In this document: in pieces, positions 12,670-20,287 of the stretch
Layout: every line of letters starts with the position of its first letter
Numbering within the stretch: the stretch's first letter is position 1
Source of the DNA: an uncultured Collinsella sp.
GTDB lineage: Bacteria > Actinomycetota > Coriobacteriia > Coriobacteriales > Coriobacteriaceae
NCBI GenBank assembly: GCA_958431945.1
Contig: CAUASQ010000009.1
Span: forward strand, 1-23,590
DNA: 23,590 nucleotides
Direction: 5' to 3'
Program-made: the position numbers and the translations under genes
The notes under the pieces: model-generated
What the model was told of the DNA's origin: nothing
What the model saw: the letters and a program-made list of their open reading frames with translations, nothing else
The model's database searches: none

Positions 12670-14817
12670 ATGGATCTTATCGCCCAGCTCGCCCGCGAGC
12701 TCAACCTTAAGGCCGCCAACATTGAGGCGGCCGTCAAGCTCATCGACGAGGGCAACACCATCCCCTTTATCTCGCGCTACCGCAAAGAAGCCACGGGCGG
12801 CATGGACGACGTCGCCCTGCGCGCACTCGACGAGCGCCTGTCTTACCTGCGCAATCTTGAACAGCGTAAAGAGGACGTCATTCTGCTCATCAACGCCCAG
12901 GGCAAACTCACGCCCGAGCTCGAGCAGCAGATTCGCGAGGCCACGCAGCTCCAGCGTGTCGAGGACCTCTACAAGCCCTACCGCAAAAAGCGCATGACCC
13001 GCGCGCAGAAGGCCCGCGAGGCCGGCCTGGAGCCGCTCGCCAACATGATCATCATGCAGGCCTCGGCCAAGGGCAGCGCACTCGACGCCGCCGCGGCATA
13101 CGTCAACGAGGAGGCCGGCTTCGACACGCCCGAGAAGGCGCTCGCCGGCGCCGCCGACATCGTGGCCGAGACGGTGGCCGAAGACCCCGAGAACGTCGCC
13201 GACCTGCGCGCCTTTACGCAAAACACCGCCGATATCGTCGTCGAGGCGACCGACCCCGCGGAGAAGACTCCCTACGAGCCGTACTACAGCTATGATGAGC
13301 CGCTGCGCCGTATACCCAACCACCGCGTGCTGGCTATCGACCGCGGCGAGCGCGAGGGCAAGCTCCGCGTGCGCGTGAACGTCGACGGCGCCGCCGCCAC
13401 GGCACGCCTCGGCAGCCGCTGGCCCCGTCGCCAGGGCGTCTTCGCGCCCGTCTTTGGCGCCGCCATCGCCGACGGTTACAAGCGCCTCATGGCCCCCTCG
13501 CTGGAGCGCGAGGCCCGCGCCAAACTCACCGTCCGTGCGCAGACCGAGGCTATCAACGTCTTTGCCAAGAATCTCGAGGGCCTGCTCTCGGCACGCCCCG
13601 TGCGCGGCGCCCGCGTGCTCGCGCTCGATCCGGGCTACCGCACCGGCTGCAAGGTCGCCGTCATGGACGAGACCGGCAAGCTGCTCGACCACGGCGTGGT
13701 CTACCCCACCAAACCGCGCCACGACGTCGCCGGCACCAAGCGCGAGCTCGCCCGCCTCGTCAAAAAGGACAGCGTCAACACCATCGTCATCGGCAACGGC
13801 ACCGCCAGCCGCGAGACCGAAGAAGTCGTCTCGGAGTTCATTGCCGAGCAGGCGCCCGGGCTGCGATACACCATCGTCAACGAGGCCGGCGCATCGGTGT
13901 ACTCCGCCTCCGAACTCGCAAGCCAGGAGTATCCCGACCTGGATGTCACTGTGCGTGGCGCCATGAGCCTGGGCCGCCGCCTGCAAGACCCGCTGGCAGA
14001 GCTCGTCAAGATTCCGCCCCAGTCCATCGGCGTTGGCCAGTACCAGCACGACCTTGACCAGGCCGAGCTTTCGCGCACGTTGGGCCATGTGGTGGAAGAC
14101 GTCGTCAACCGCGTGGGCGTCGACGTGAACACCGCGAGCGCAAGCCTGCTGGGATATGTATCGGGCATCACGCCGAGCGTGGCCAAAAACATCGTGGCCT
14201 ACCGCGAGGAAAACGGAGTCTTTACCGATCGCCGCCAGCTCAAGAAGGTCCCCAAGCTGGGACCCAAGGCATATCTCAACGCCGCGGGCTTCCTGCGCAT
14301 CAGCGGCGGCAAGAACCCGCTCGACGCGACAAGCGTCCACCCCGAGAGCTACGAGGTGGCCACGGCCGTCCTGGAGCGCGCAGGCGTTAAAGCCAGCGAG
14401 CTCAGCCGCGGCGGCGTGCCCGACATTGAGCGCCGTCTGGGCAGCATCTCGACGTTGGCTAGCGATCTGAACTGCGGCACCCTGACGCTCATCGACATTG
14501 TCAACGAGCTCAAGAAGCCCGGTCGTGACCCGCGCGACGACGCGCCCGAGGTGGTCTTTAGCCGCTCGGCTCTTTCCATCGACGACCTGGAGCCGGGCAT
14601 GGAACTCAAGGGCACAGTGCGCAACGTCGTGGACTTTGGCGCCTTCGTCGACGTGGGCGTGCACCAGGACGGCCTCGTGCACATCTCCAAACTGGCCAGC
14701 CGCTTTATCAAGCACCCCAGCGACGTGGTGCGCGTCGGCGACACGGTCAAGGTGTGGGTCGAGAAGGTCGATCGCGACCGCAAGAAAATCTCCCTCACCA
14801 TGGTGCAGGGAAAGTAG
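12670..14817 (+). CDS. tex: Tex family RNA-binding protein (YqgF, HhH, S1 domains)
   Basis: This is a 715-aa cytoplasmic protein. The N-terminal Tex region includes IPFISRYRKEATGGMDD and VEDLYKPYRKKRMTRA. The YqgF/RNase H-like domain begins near residue 313 (RVLALDPGYRTGCKVAVMDE). Helix-hairpin-helix segments follow (DVNTASASLLGYVSGITPS and KLGPKAYLNAAGFLRI), and the C-terminal S1 domain starts near 639 (GTVRNVVDFGAFVDVGVHQD, then LVHISKL). The length matches Gram-positive Tex (about 720 aa) and is shorter than E. coli (773). I chose ATG 12670 because AAGGAG precedes it; an in-frame upstream ATG at 12583 would add 29 residues unlike the family and overlap the promoter region. Tex acts in transcription and RNA metabolism. 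It is monocistronic here. Confidence 0.95.
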   Translation: MDLIAQLARELNLKAANIEAAVKLIDEGNTIPFISRYRKEATGGMDDVALRALDERLSYLRNLEQRKEDVILLINAQGKLTPELEQQIREATQLQRVEDLYKPYRKKRMTRAQKAREAGLEPLANMIIMQASAKGSALDAAAAYVNEEAGFDTPEKALAGAADIVAETVAEDPENVADLRAFTQNTADIVVEATDPAEKTPYEPYYSYDEPLRRIPNHRVLAIDRGEREGKLRVRVNVDGAAATARLGSRWPRRQGVFAPVFGAAIADGYKRLMAPSLEREARAKLTVRAQTEAINVFAKNLEGLLSARPVRGARVLALDPGYRTGCKVAVMDETGKLLDHGVVYPTKPRHDVAGTKRELARLVKKDSVNTIVIGNGTASRETEEVVSEFIAEQAPGLRYTIVNEAGASVYSASELASQEYPDLDVTVRGAMSLGRRLQDPLAELVKIPPQSIGVGQYQHDLDQAELSRTLGHVVEDVVNRVGVDVNTASASLLGYVSGITPSVAKNIVAYREENGVFTDRRQLKKVPKLGPKAYLNAAGFLRISGGKNPLDATSVHPESYEVATAVLERAGVKASELSRGGVPDIERRLGSISTLASDLNCGTLTLIDIVNELKKPGRDPRDDAPEVVFSRSALSIDDLEPGMELKGTVRNVVDFGAFVDVGVHQDGLVHISKLASRFIKHPSDVVRVGDTVKVWVEKVDRDRKKISLTMVQGK

Positions 14818-15125
14818 CAGCAAAGGACGAACCACCGCCGCCCATCGTCGAACTTGCAGGCTTTTTCTCATCCAATGGGAACAACCTGCAAATACCGCAA
14901 CAAAAACTTTCGCTTGCATATGGGCGTTGCACTGCGAAACACTTTACCTACGTTTATCAAGGCGTGAACTGCGGTTTTTTATCTTCTCGGCGAACGGTTT
15001 TGCAGATTTACCATTTTTATATCGCCGCCGCAGCGGCAAAACGTTTTTGCCGATCATTGCGTTTGATTCCGTTCACGGAACAGAAGCAGCGCCTCACCGG
15101 CTCGTTTTCACAACCACTCCAAAGC
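14818..15125. other. Gene-free, locally AT-rich stretch between tex and the PTS operon
   Basis: I see no credible gene in this stretch of about 300 bp between two convergent transcription units. TTGCAGG (14854-14860) pairs with CCTGCAA (14885-14891) around an interior with a T-run, which may serve as a poor tex terminator. CGGCAAAA (15034-15041) pairs with TTTTGCCG (15045-15052). Base composition is clearly lower in GC than the flanking genes. Confidence 0.4.
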
Positions 15126-15160
15126 AAAAAGCGGTGACGCCTCATTTGAGACGTCACCGC
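15126..15160 (-). terminator. Intrinsic terminator of the Ula-type PTS operon
   Basis: GCGGTGACG (15131-15139) pairs with CGTCACCGC (15152-15160). After one mismatch the interior CTCA-TT-TGAG (15141-15150) extends the stem to a 2-nt loop. On the minus strand five U residues follow (complement of 15126-15130). It is about 60 nt after the IIC stop. Confidence 0.9.
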
Positions 15161-15219
15161 TTCCGTGTAGGAGCCGGTTATCGGAGCTCCACCCGATTGG
15201 GGCTTAACGTATGCCTGGA

Positions 15220-16611
15220 TTACTCTTCCTCAACGTGGTTAATCACAGCACCCTTGGTGTGGATGAAGTTGGGGACGAAGGCGACGACCAGAAGGACAGC
15301 GAGGATCGCGTAGACACCGGTGGTACCGAAGGCCTCGGCAGCGCGGCCAAGCGTAATACCAATGACGGAGAAATCGAAGTCGCCGAACGTAGTGTTCTTG
15401 AAGCCGAAGACGTCAAGAACGGGCAGGAGCAGGGCCGGGGCAAAGGTGATGAGCAGGCCGTTGACGAAAGCACCAAGAGCTGCGCCCTTGCGACCGCCGG
15501 TAGCATTGCCGTAGATGCCTGCGGTAGCACCGCAGAAGAAGTGGGGAACCATGCCCGGGATGATGAAGATGCCCAGGGTAGCGCCCACGATGAACATACC
15601 GACCACGCCACCGATGAAGGAAGCGACAAAGCCGAGGATGACGGCAGTGGGAGCATAGGGGAAGAAGACGGCGCAGTCGACGGCAGGGATAGCGCCAGGG
15701 ATCAGCTTGTTGGAGATGCCCTGGAAAGCCGGGACCAGGTCGGCGAGGATCATACGAACGCCGTTGTAGACGATGGTGACACCAACGGCGAAGGACAGGG
15801 CACAGGTCAGGGCATAGACGATTACATTGTCGCCGCCAGCGGTCTTGGTAACGACCGCAGGATCTGCGATGTAAGCGGCGAAAGCGGTAACCAAGTAGAA
15901 GAAGGCCATGGTAAGAGCCGTGGAGATGGTGGTGTCGCGCAGGAAGGAGAACTTCTCGGGAACCTCGATCTTCTCGGTGCTGTTCTCCTCGGCGTCCTTA
16001 GCAAAAAGCGTACCGACTGCAGCGGAGATGTAATAGGCGAGTGAACCGAAGTGGCCCATGGCGATTTCATCGCCATCGGTAACCTTCTCGGTGAAACGCT
16101 GACCAACGGCGGGAAGCATAGCGCTCACGAGGCCCAGGAACATGCCACCCACGATGACAAGCTGGACATCCTGGAAGCCAGATGCCTGCAGAACGGCAGA
16201 CAGCAGGCAAGCCATGAACATGCTGTGATGGCCCGTCAGGAAGATGTACTTAAACTTGGTAAAGCGGGCAATGATAATGTTCACGACGTAGCCGAGAATC
16301 AGGATCATCATGGTCTGAACGCCGAGGACGCTCTGAGCCATCGAAACGACGACCTCGTTGTTGGGCACGACGCCGGTGATGTGGAAACCGGTCTCGATGA
16401 AGGTACCCAGCGGAGCAAGGTTCTCCTGAACAACAGCAGCGCCGGCAGACAGCATGATGTAACCAAGAATGGGCTTCAGGGTTCCCGTCATCACCTTGTG
16501 GGCAGGGCGCTTAAGCGCGACAAGGCCCACAAAGGCAAACAGACCCATGATCCACGCTGGCTTGGTCAGAATCGATTGGATAAACTCAAGTATGGGAAGG
16601 ATGGCTTGCAT
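15220..16611 (-). CDS. PTS ascorbate-type (UlaA/SgaT) permease IIC
   Basis: This 463-aa polytopic membrane permease of the PTS L-ascorbate (Ula/Sga) family has about 11 hydrophobic segments and lacks the features of glucose- or lactose-type IICs. Diagnostic segments are PNNEVVVSMAQSVLG (around 83-97) and KYIFLTGHHSMFMACLLSA (around 121-139), with IIPGMVPHFFCGATAGIYG and GGRKGAALGAF nearer the C-terminus. ATG 16611 is preceded by AAGGAAG. It is the last gene of the aldolase-IIA-IIB-IIC operon. It would move its sugar inward while IIB donates phosphate. Family members transport ascorbate and probably other C5/C6 acids or polyols. No UlaG/D/E/F homologue is adjacent, so ascorbate itself is not supported. 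Confidence 0.9.
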   Translation of the reverse strand: MQAILPILEFIQSILTKPAWIMGLFAFVGLVALKRPAHKVMTGTLKPILGYIMLSAGAAVVQENLAPLGTFIETGFHITGVVPNNEVVVSMAQSVLGVQTMMILILGYVVNIIIARFTKFKYIFLTGHHSMFMACLLSAVLQASGFQDVQLVIVGGMFLGLVSAMLPAVGQRFTEKVTDGDEIAMGHFGSLAYYISAAVGTLFAKDAEENSTEKIEVPEKFSFLRDTTISTALTMAFFYLVTAFAAYIADPAVVTKTAGGDNVIVYALTCALSFAVGVTIVYNGVRMILADLVPAFQGISNKLIPGAIPAVDCAVFFPYAPTAVILGFVASFIGGVVGMFIVGATLGIFIIPGMVPHFFCGATAGIYGNATGGRKGAALGAFVNGLLITFAPALLLPVLDVFGFKNTTFGDFDFSVIGITLGRAAEAFGTTGVYAILAVLLVVAFVPNFIHTKGAVINHVEEE

Positions 16612-16639
16612 CTGCGCTTCCTTTCTCTCTAACGTGGGC

Positions 16640-16666
16640 GCGGTTCCCTCTTCCACAGGGAACCGC
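16640..16666. other. Hairpin between IIB and IIC genes
   Basis: GCGGTTCCCT (16640-16649) pairs exactly with AGGGAACCGC (16657-16666) around a 7-nt loop. The T-run (16669-16673) lies on the plus-strand side, so for the minus-strand transcript it is not a terminator. A stable stem just before the IIC ribosome site suggests mRNA processing or differential expression of IIC. Confidence 0.55.
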
Positions 16667-16682
16667 CCTTTTTCGTGCCGCT

Positions 16683-16958
16683 TTAGGCGTTAGCGGCGGC
16701 CGCCTTGATTGCCTCGAGGGCGTCTTCGCGGATCTTCTTCTTGTTCACATAGCTGCGAACGATCACAACGTTGCCGTGGAGCTCGGGGGCGAGCTCCTTA
16801 ACGGTGATGAACAGATCCGGATTTGCGGAAGAAGCACCGTTCAGGTCCATAGACTCAACGTCGGCCTTGATGCCCTCCTCCTCGCAAAGCTCCTCGACTT
16901 TGCCAGCGAGCATCAGGCTAGACCCGATGCCGTTTCCGCATACGGTGATGATATGCAT
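16683..16958 (-). CDS. PTS ascorbate/galactitol-type IIB protein
   Basis: This 91-aa soluble phosphocarrier has the P-loop-like active site CGNGIGSSLM, with the phosphorylated Cys at residue 7, as in UlaB/SgaB. The rest follows the small alpha/beta IIB fold (ESMDLNGASSANPDLFITVK, then NVVIVRSYVNKKKI). An Ala-rich C-terminal helix ends the protein. GAGAGGAAGG precedes the ATG. It passes phosphate from IIA to the substrate during transport by IIC. Confidence 0.92.
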   Translation of the reverse strand: MHIITVCGNGIGSSLMLAGKVEELCEEEGIKADVESMDLNGASSANPDLFITVKELAPELHGNVVIVRSYVNKKKIREDALEAIKAAAANA

Positions 16959-16999
16959 GGCAACCTTCCTCTCCTACACGTGACGGTTTTCCGTCTATC

Positions 17000-17022
17000 C
17001 AAAAACGGCGACGCATCGCCGT
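17000..17022 (-). terminator. Possible attenuator or processing stem between IIA and IIB genes
   Basis: ACGGCGA (17005-17011) pairs with TCGCCGT (17016-17022) around a 4-nt loop. On the minus strand, the direction of transcription, the stem is followed by U5 (complement of A17000-17004). This is the form of a modest intrinsic terminator inside the operon, in a 75-nt gap. Partial readthrough would lower IIB and IIC relative to the aldolase and IIA. Confidence 0.5.
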
Positions 17023-17033
17023 GCCATTAAGGC

Positions 17034-17480
17034 CTAAAAGAATGAACGCATGGTCTCCAAAACCTGCTCGGGCGTATCGCATGCGCCGAGCTTGGCAACG
17101 CAGTCCTCGTCCTCGAACATCTGCGAAAGCTCCGCCAAGCAGCCAAGATGAGCCTTGGGGTCGGGTGCGCAAATACCCACGAGCACGTGAACCGGATCGA
17201 AATCCTCGTGTCCAAACGCAACGGCAGGGTCAAGCGTGACGATACAGATTCCCGCTTCGCTCACATTGCCATCTGCCTGAGCGTGGGGCATGGCGATGCC
17301 CTCTTCCAAGACCATATAGGGGCCGAATTTGTGAACCGATGAAATCATGGCGTCAACATAGCTCTGGTCGCATTTGCCAGCGTCTACGAGCAACTTACCG
17401 CATGCCCTGATCGCTTCCTCCCAGTCGGAGGCCTCGACGTGGCAGGCAACAAGCTCGGGTTTAAGAAGATCGGTCAGCAT
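17034..17480 (-). CDS. PTS IIA protein (EIIA-2, fructose/mannitol/ascorbate type)
   Basis: This 148-aa soluble protein takes phosphate from HPr and hands it to IIB. The active-site segment is GIAMPHAQADGNV, with the phosphorylated His at residue 66. FGPYMVLEEG just before it and VHVLVGICAPDPKAHLG after it are typical of the UlaC/SgaA group. The stop-to-start distance to the upstream aldolase gene is only 9 nt, so the two are co-translated from one message. No extra regulatory domains are present. Confidence 0.92.
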   Translation of the reverse strand: MLTDLLKPELVACHVEASDWEEAIRACGKLLVDAGKCDQSYVDAMISSVHKFGPYMVLEEGIAMPHAQADGNVSEAGICIVTLDPAVAFGHEDFDPVHVLVGICAPDPKAHLGCLAELSQMFEDEDCVAKLGACDTPEQVLETMRSFF

Positions 17481-17489
17481 GCTCGTCCC

Positions 17490-18200
17490 CTACTCCTCGG
17501 GCAAGATATGAAAACCAAGCGCCTGAACGTCGCGGGCAAAGCCCTTGACCGTATCAAGCGAGTACTCAAGCAAATCTTTCCCGAAATTCTTGCGCTTGGC
17601 AAGAATGGCATTGGGGACCGTAATAATCTGGCATCCAACGGACTCCGCCTGGAAGATATTGAGGACCTCGCGCGTAGACGCCCAGAGAACCTCGGCAGCA
17701 GGCTTAACGGCAGCCTTCTTTACGGACTCCGCCATGAGGGGCAGCGGATCGACGCCGGTATCGGCAATGCGACCGGCAAAGATGGACAGAATAGAGGGGG
17801 TCTCGGCAGAAACGGCATCGACGAACTCGTCGACCTGCTCGGGCGTGAAGATAGTGGTGACATTCACCTTGATGCCGTCGGCAGAAAGGCGCTTGACCAG
17901 CGCGGCAGTGGACTCGCCCTTGGTGTTGAGCGCCGGAATCTTAACGTAGACGTTGTCTGCCCAGGTTGCGATCTCGCGAGCCTCGGCTTCCATACCAGCC
18001 TCGTCATCAGCGAAAACCTCAAAAGAGACCGACACATCGGTAATGTGCTCAAGAACCGTCTTGGCAAAAGCGCGGTAGTCGGTCACGCCGCCGGCCTTCA
18101 TAAGGGAAGGATTGGTCGTGAAGCCCTGAACGTTGCCATTGTCATGCATGTCAAGCATGCCTTCGAGGTTAGCGCCGTCGGCAAACACCTTGATCGCCAT
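17490..18200 (-). CDS. Transaldolase/fructose-6-phosphate aldolase-like enzyme (TalC/FSA type)
   Basis: This 236-aa class I aldolase of the small transaldolase family has FADGANLEGM near the N-terminus (the Asp of the active site), FTTNPSLM (27-34) with the conserved Asn, Schiff-base Lys 87 in NVYVKIPALN, NVTTIFTPEQ (113-122) and SIFAGRIADTGVDP. The length fits TalC/FSA (about 215-240 aa), not the longer TalB type. ATG 18200 has GAAAGGA upstream; an upstream in-frame start at 18257 would place 19 atypical residues in the promoter region. As first gene of the PTS operon it probably cleaves, or transfers a dihydroxyacetone unit from, the phosphorylated sugar or a derivative. Aldolase versus transaldolase activity cannot be decided from sequence alone. 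Confidence 0.9.
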   Translation of the reverse strand: MAIKVFADGANLEGMLDMHDNGNVQGFTTNPSLMKAGGVTDYRAFAKTVLEHITDVSVSFEVFADDEAGMEAEAREIATWADNVYVKIPALNTKGESTAALVKRLSADGIKVNVTTIFTPEQVDEFVDAVSAETPSILSIFAGRIADTGVDPLPLMAESVKKAAVKPAAEVLWASTREVLNIFQAESVGCQIITVPNAILAKRKNFGKDLLEYSLDTVKGFARDVQALGFHILPEE

Positions 18201-18228
18201 GTTCGGTCCTTTCTCATCTAGCACTATT

Positions 18229-18316
18229 GCTATCGAAAGCCTTCTTCTTTGTTTCAAAAGCTTTTCGGTTTTCTTTTATAAACCATTTCAAAAGCTATCG
18301 AAAGCTCAATTGTCAA
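18229..18316 (-). promoter_or_regulatory. Promoter and repeated operators of the aldolase-PTS operon
   Basis: An identical 12-mer, GCTATCGAAAGC, occurs at 18229-18240 and 18294-18305, 65 bp apart. TTCAAAAGCT is also repeated at 18253-18262 and 18287-18296. On the minus strand a consensus -35 TTGACA lies at 18311-18316, but its -10 (TTTTGA) is poor; a -10 TATAAA at 18275-18280 pairs with TTTCGA at 18298-18303 (17-nt spacer). Either way the distal 12-mer lies in the promoter core, and the proximal copy lies in the 5' leader. The divergent DeoR protein is the obvious candidate repressor, possibly looping between the two sites. Confidence 0.6.
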
Positions 18317-18470
18317 CTTTCCGTGAACGGTCGAATATCGGGTGTGAACGTGCTTCTTTTGGGCGGCACCTCCAGAATAAGCCCCTCTATACGCTATTTA
18401 AGTGCGAACTATCTGCTACATATGCATTCGGGACATGCCATTCCGTTCATTTGATTCATACGATTTTGCC

Positions 18471-18532
18471 TTGTTCTTTTCATATCGATACGTTATATTT
18501 CGATTACGAAAGGCCCCTCTTTTGCCTTTCGT
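18471..18532 (+). promoter_or_regulatory. DeoR gene promoter, operator-like palindrome and leader stem
   Basis: TTGTTC (18471-18476) and TATATT (18494-18499) are 17 nt apart. TTTCG-ATTA-CGAAA (18498-18511), a palindrome sharing the TCGAAA-type core of the 12-mers upstream of the aldolase gene, overlaps the -10 end and likely start site, which suggests autorepression. Further down ACGAAAGGC (18506-18514) pairs with GCCTTTCGT (18524-18532), ending 4 nt before the SD AAGGAG (18537-18542). Confidence 0.6.
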
Positions 18533-18548
18533 TCAAAAGGAGTGGCAT

Positions 18549-19340
18549 ATGGCATCTACTTCAGACCTTTCACCGGCCGAGCGTCAGCGATTTATTATGA
18601 ACTGGCTGGCCGAAAAGCCAAATATCTCGGTATCCGACATCGTTCGCCGTTTTTCGGTTTCGGAAGTCACCGCACGACACGACCTCGTCTCACTGGAATC
18701 CGAAGGCAAGCTGCGTCGCGTACGCGGTGGAGCGGTATCGCTTTCTCGCTCCACCGCAATCTCGTATCCCGAGGAGCGCATCAATGTCCAAGTCGAGGCC
18801 AAGGAGGCCATCGCCGCAACCGCAGCAACTCTTGTTGATGATGGCGATGTTCTGGTAATTGATATCGGCACCACGGGCTTTTACTTCGCTAAGGCCCTAG
18901 TGGACAAGCGTGAGATCACCATTATCACCGGCGATCTTGCAATCGCGAACTACGCCAGCTTCAATCTCCCCAATGCTTCGGTAGTGTTGCTGGGCGGCTC
19001 CGTGCGCAAGGGCCACCTCTATCTCGCGGGCGCACTAACGCTCGACTGCATGAGCAAACTACATGCCGACAAGGCGTTTGTCAGCGCCGACGGATTCCAC
19101 CCCGACCACGGTTTTACCGTCGAGCACGACTTCTCGGCCATAATCAAGCATATGTACCTGACCAACTCAAACCAGGGCTACATGATGGTTGACCAGGGAA
19201 AGTTCAACAAGACCAGTTTTTATCAGTCCGCGCAGATCGATGACCTCGATGGCATCATCGTTGACGGAGACGACGAGGGCATCATGACGGCGGCGATCGA
19301 GAGCAGTCGCAGTCATCCCAAGCTCTATATTGCAAAATAG
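18549..19340 (+). CDS. DeoR-family transcriptional regulator
   Basis: This is a 263-aa sugar-phosphate-responsive repressor. The N-terminal HTH reads SVSDIVRRFSVSEVTARHDL followed by LESEGKLRRVRGGAV, the classic DeoR pattern. The C-terminal DeoRC domain has DDGDVLVIDIGTTGFYFAKAL, NASVVLLGGSVRKGHLYLAG and KAFVSADGFHPDHGFT, the isomerase-like sugar-phosphate pocket. ATG 18549 is 6 nt after AAGGAG; a longer in-frame start at 18402 would run through the promoter and is rejected. Divergent from the aldolase-PTS operon, it most likely represses it until the phosphorylated sugar accumulates. Confidence 0.93.
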   Translation: MASTSDLSPAERQRFIMNWLAEKPNISVSDIVRRFSVSEVTARHDLVSLESEGKLRRVRGGAVSLSRSTAISYPEERINVQVEAKEAIAATAATLVDDGDVLVIDIGTTGFYFAKALVDKREITIITGDLAIANYASFNLPNASVVLLGGSVRKGHLYLAGALTLDCMSKLHADKAFVSADGFHPDHGFTVEHDFSAIIKHMYLTNSNQGYMMVDQGKFNKTSFYQSAQIDDLDGIIVDGDDEGIMTAAIESSRSHPKLYIAK

Positions 19341-19343
19341 CTC

Positions 19344-19383
19344 AAATGGCCGGGTCGCCCCACCGCGGGCGACCCGGCCATTT
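19344..19383. terminator. Bidirectional terminator between DeoR and HAD genes
   Basis: Perfect 17-bp arms (AAATGGCCGGGTCGCCC at 19344-19360, complement at 19367-19383) enclose a 6-nt loop. The stem ends in A/T on both sides and is flanked by TTTATT on the plus strand and TTTGAGC on the minus strand, so it can stop both convergent genes. Confidence 0.9.
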
Positions 19384-19384
19384 A

Positions 19385-20212
19385 TTAAATCAACCCAAAG
19401 TGGCGCATGGCGGTGACGGTGCCGTCGTGTGCGACATCGTCGGTCACGTAGTCGGCGACCGCCTTGACCTCGGGCATGGCGTTGCCCATGGCGACAGCCG
19501 TCTCGACGGCAGCGAGCATGCCCAGGTCGTTGCCCGAATCGCCAAAGCCAAAGGTGCGCGCATTTCCCTCGCGGCCCAGATACGTCAGCGCTCGCGCCAC
19601 GCCCACGCCCTTGTTGATGCCCTTGGGGCTCAGCTCGCGATTCTGGCCACCGGTGTTGCAGGCCTCAAAATAGTGCTCGATAAAGCCGTCATCGTTGGCT
19701 ACGCGAGCCAAACTGGGCACATTGAGGCATACCTTGCCCACGCGCAGACTGCCGTCGACGCGCATTTCCTCGGCGCTGTGCACCACAGAAGTGCCGATCA
19801 GAGACGACTGCTCAACACCCGCGGGTTCCAGGGCAAAAGTAGCCACGTTGGTCTCGAAAAAGGCCTCAATCCCTGCCGCGGCCATACGGCGTGCAAGCTC
19901 CTCGATAACGTCCTCGTCAAAGCAGTCCTCGTGCACCACGCGGCCCTCGACCTCGAGCGTCGCTCCCGCCATGGCAACGACACCCGCAGGCTCCAAAGCA
20001 CGCAGGCCATCGGCAATCAGCCACAAGGGGCGACCCGTGCAGATAAATGCCTGGTGCCCCGCATCGCGCAGGCGGCAAAATGCATCGACAACAGTCTTCG
20101 ACGGATGGACTGCATTGAAGTCCTTATCGGTCATATCGTCGGGATCGAACGACGTCAGCGTGCCGTCCACGTCAAAAAAGAGCACAGCGGATTCGGGGCA
20201 CGCATCAATCAT
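19385..20212 (-). CDS. HAD-superfamily phosphatase, Cof (subclass IIB) type
   Basis: This is a 275-aa cytoplasmic phosphatase. Motif I is FFDVDGT, with nucleophile Asp 14 and acid/base Asp 16. Motif II is FICTGRP with Thr, motif III has SPKGINKG with Lys, and motif IV is FGDSGNDLGML. The large cap between motifs II and III places it in the Cof/YbiV group that hydrolyses sugar phosphates, FMN or related metabolites. The start is ATG 20212, with AAGGA upstream; an upstream in-frame start at 20248 is unlikely. It is convergent with the DeoR gene and divergent from rlmKL. Its substrate cannot be predicted; a link to the nearby PTS sugar is possible but unsupported. Confidence 0.9.
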   Translation of the reverse strand: MIDACPESAVLFFDVDGTLTSFDPDDMTDKDFNAVHPSKTVVDAFCRLRDAGHQAFICTGRPLWLIADGLRALEPAGVVAMAGATLEVEGRVVHEDCFDEDVIEELARRMAAAGIEAFFETNVATFALEPAGVEQSSLIGTSVVHSAEEMRVDGSLRVGKVCLNVPSLARVANDDGFIEHYFEACNTGGQNRELSPKGINKGVGVARALTYLGREGNARTFGFGDSGNDLGMLAAVETAVAMGNAMPEVKAVADYVTDDVAHDGTVTAMRHFGLI

Positions 20213-20254
20213 ATGGGTTCCTTTCGAGGATAAGGGCAAACGAAGCATCCATCA

Positions 20255-20260
20255 TATAAT
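20255..20260 (+). promoter_or_regulatory. -10 box of the rlmKL promoter
   Basis: A consensus TATAAT lies 27 nt before the ATG at 20288, so the leader would be about 20 nt long. No good -35 hexamer is seen 17 nt upstream. The surrounding CCATCATATAATGG is nearly palindromic and lies in the only 75 bp shared with the divergent HAD gene. Confidence 0.5.
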
Positions 20261-20287
20261 GGAGCGACGCAACCAGAGAGGTCACCC

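Noticed and set aside
14754..15137. Small gene in the tex-PTS gap
   Set aside because: Open frames there start inside tex, lack SD sites and translate to composition-biased sequence without a domain.
15220..18200. A complete L-ascorbate utilisation operon
   Set aside because: Only the transport proteins resemble Ula; the lactonase, decarboxylase and epimerases are absent, and a TalC/FSA-type aldolase takes their place.
18402..18548. 49-residue N-terminal extension of the DeoR regulator
   Set aside because: It would run through the -35/-10 region and operator palindrome, has no SD site and is unlike the family; ATG 18549 has AAGGAG at the right distance.
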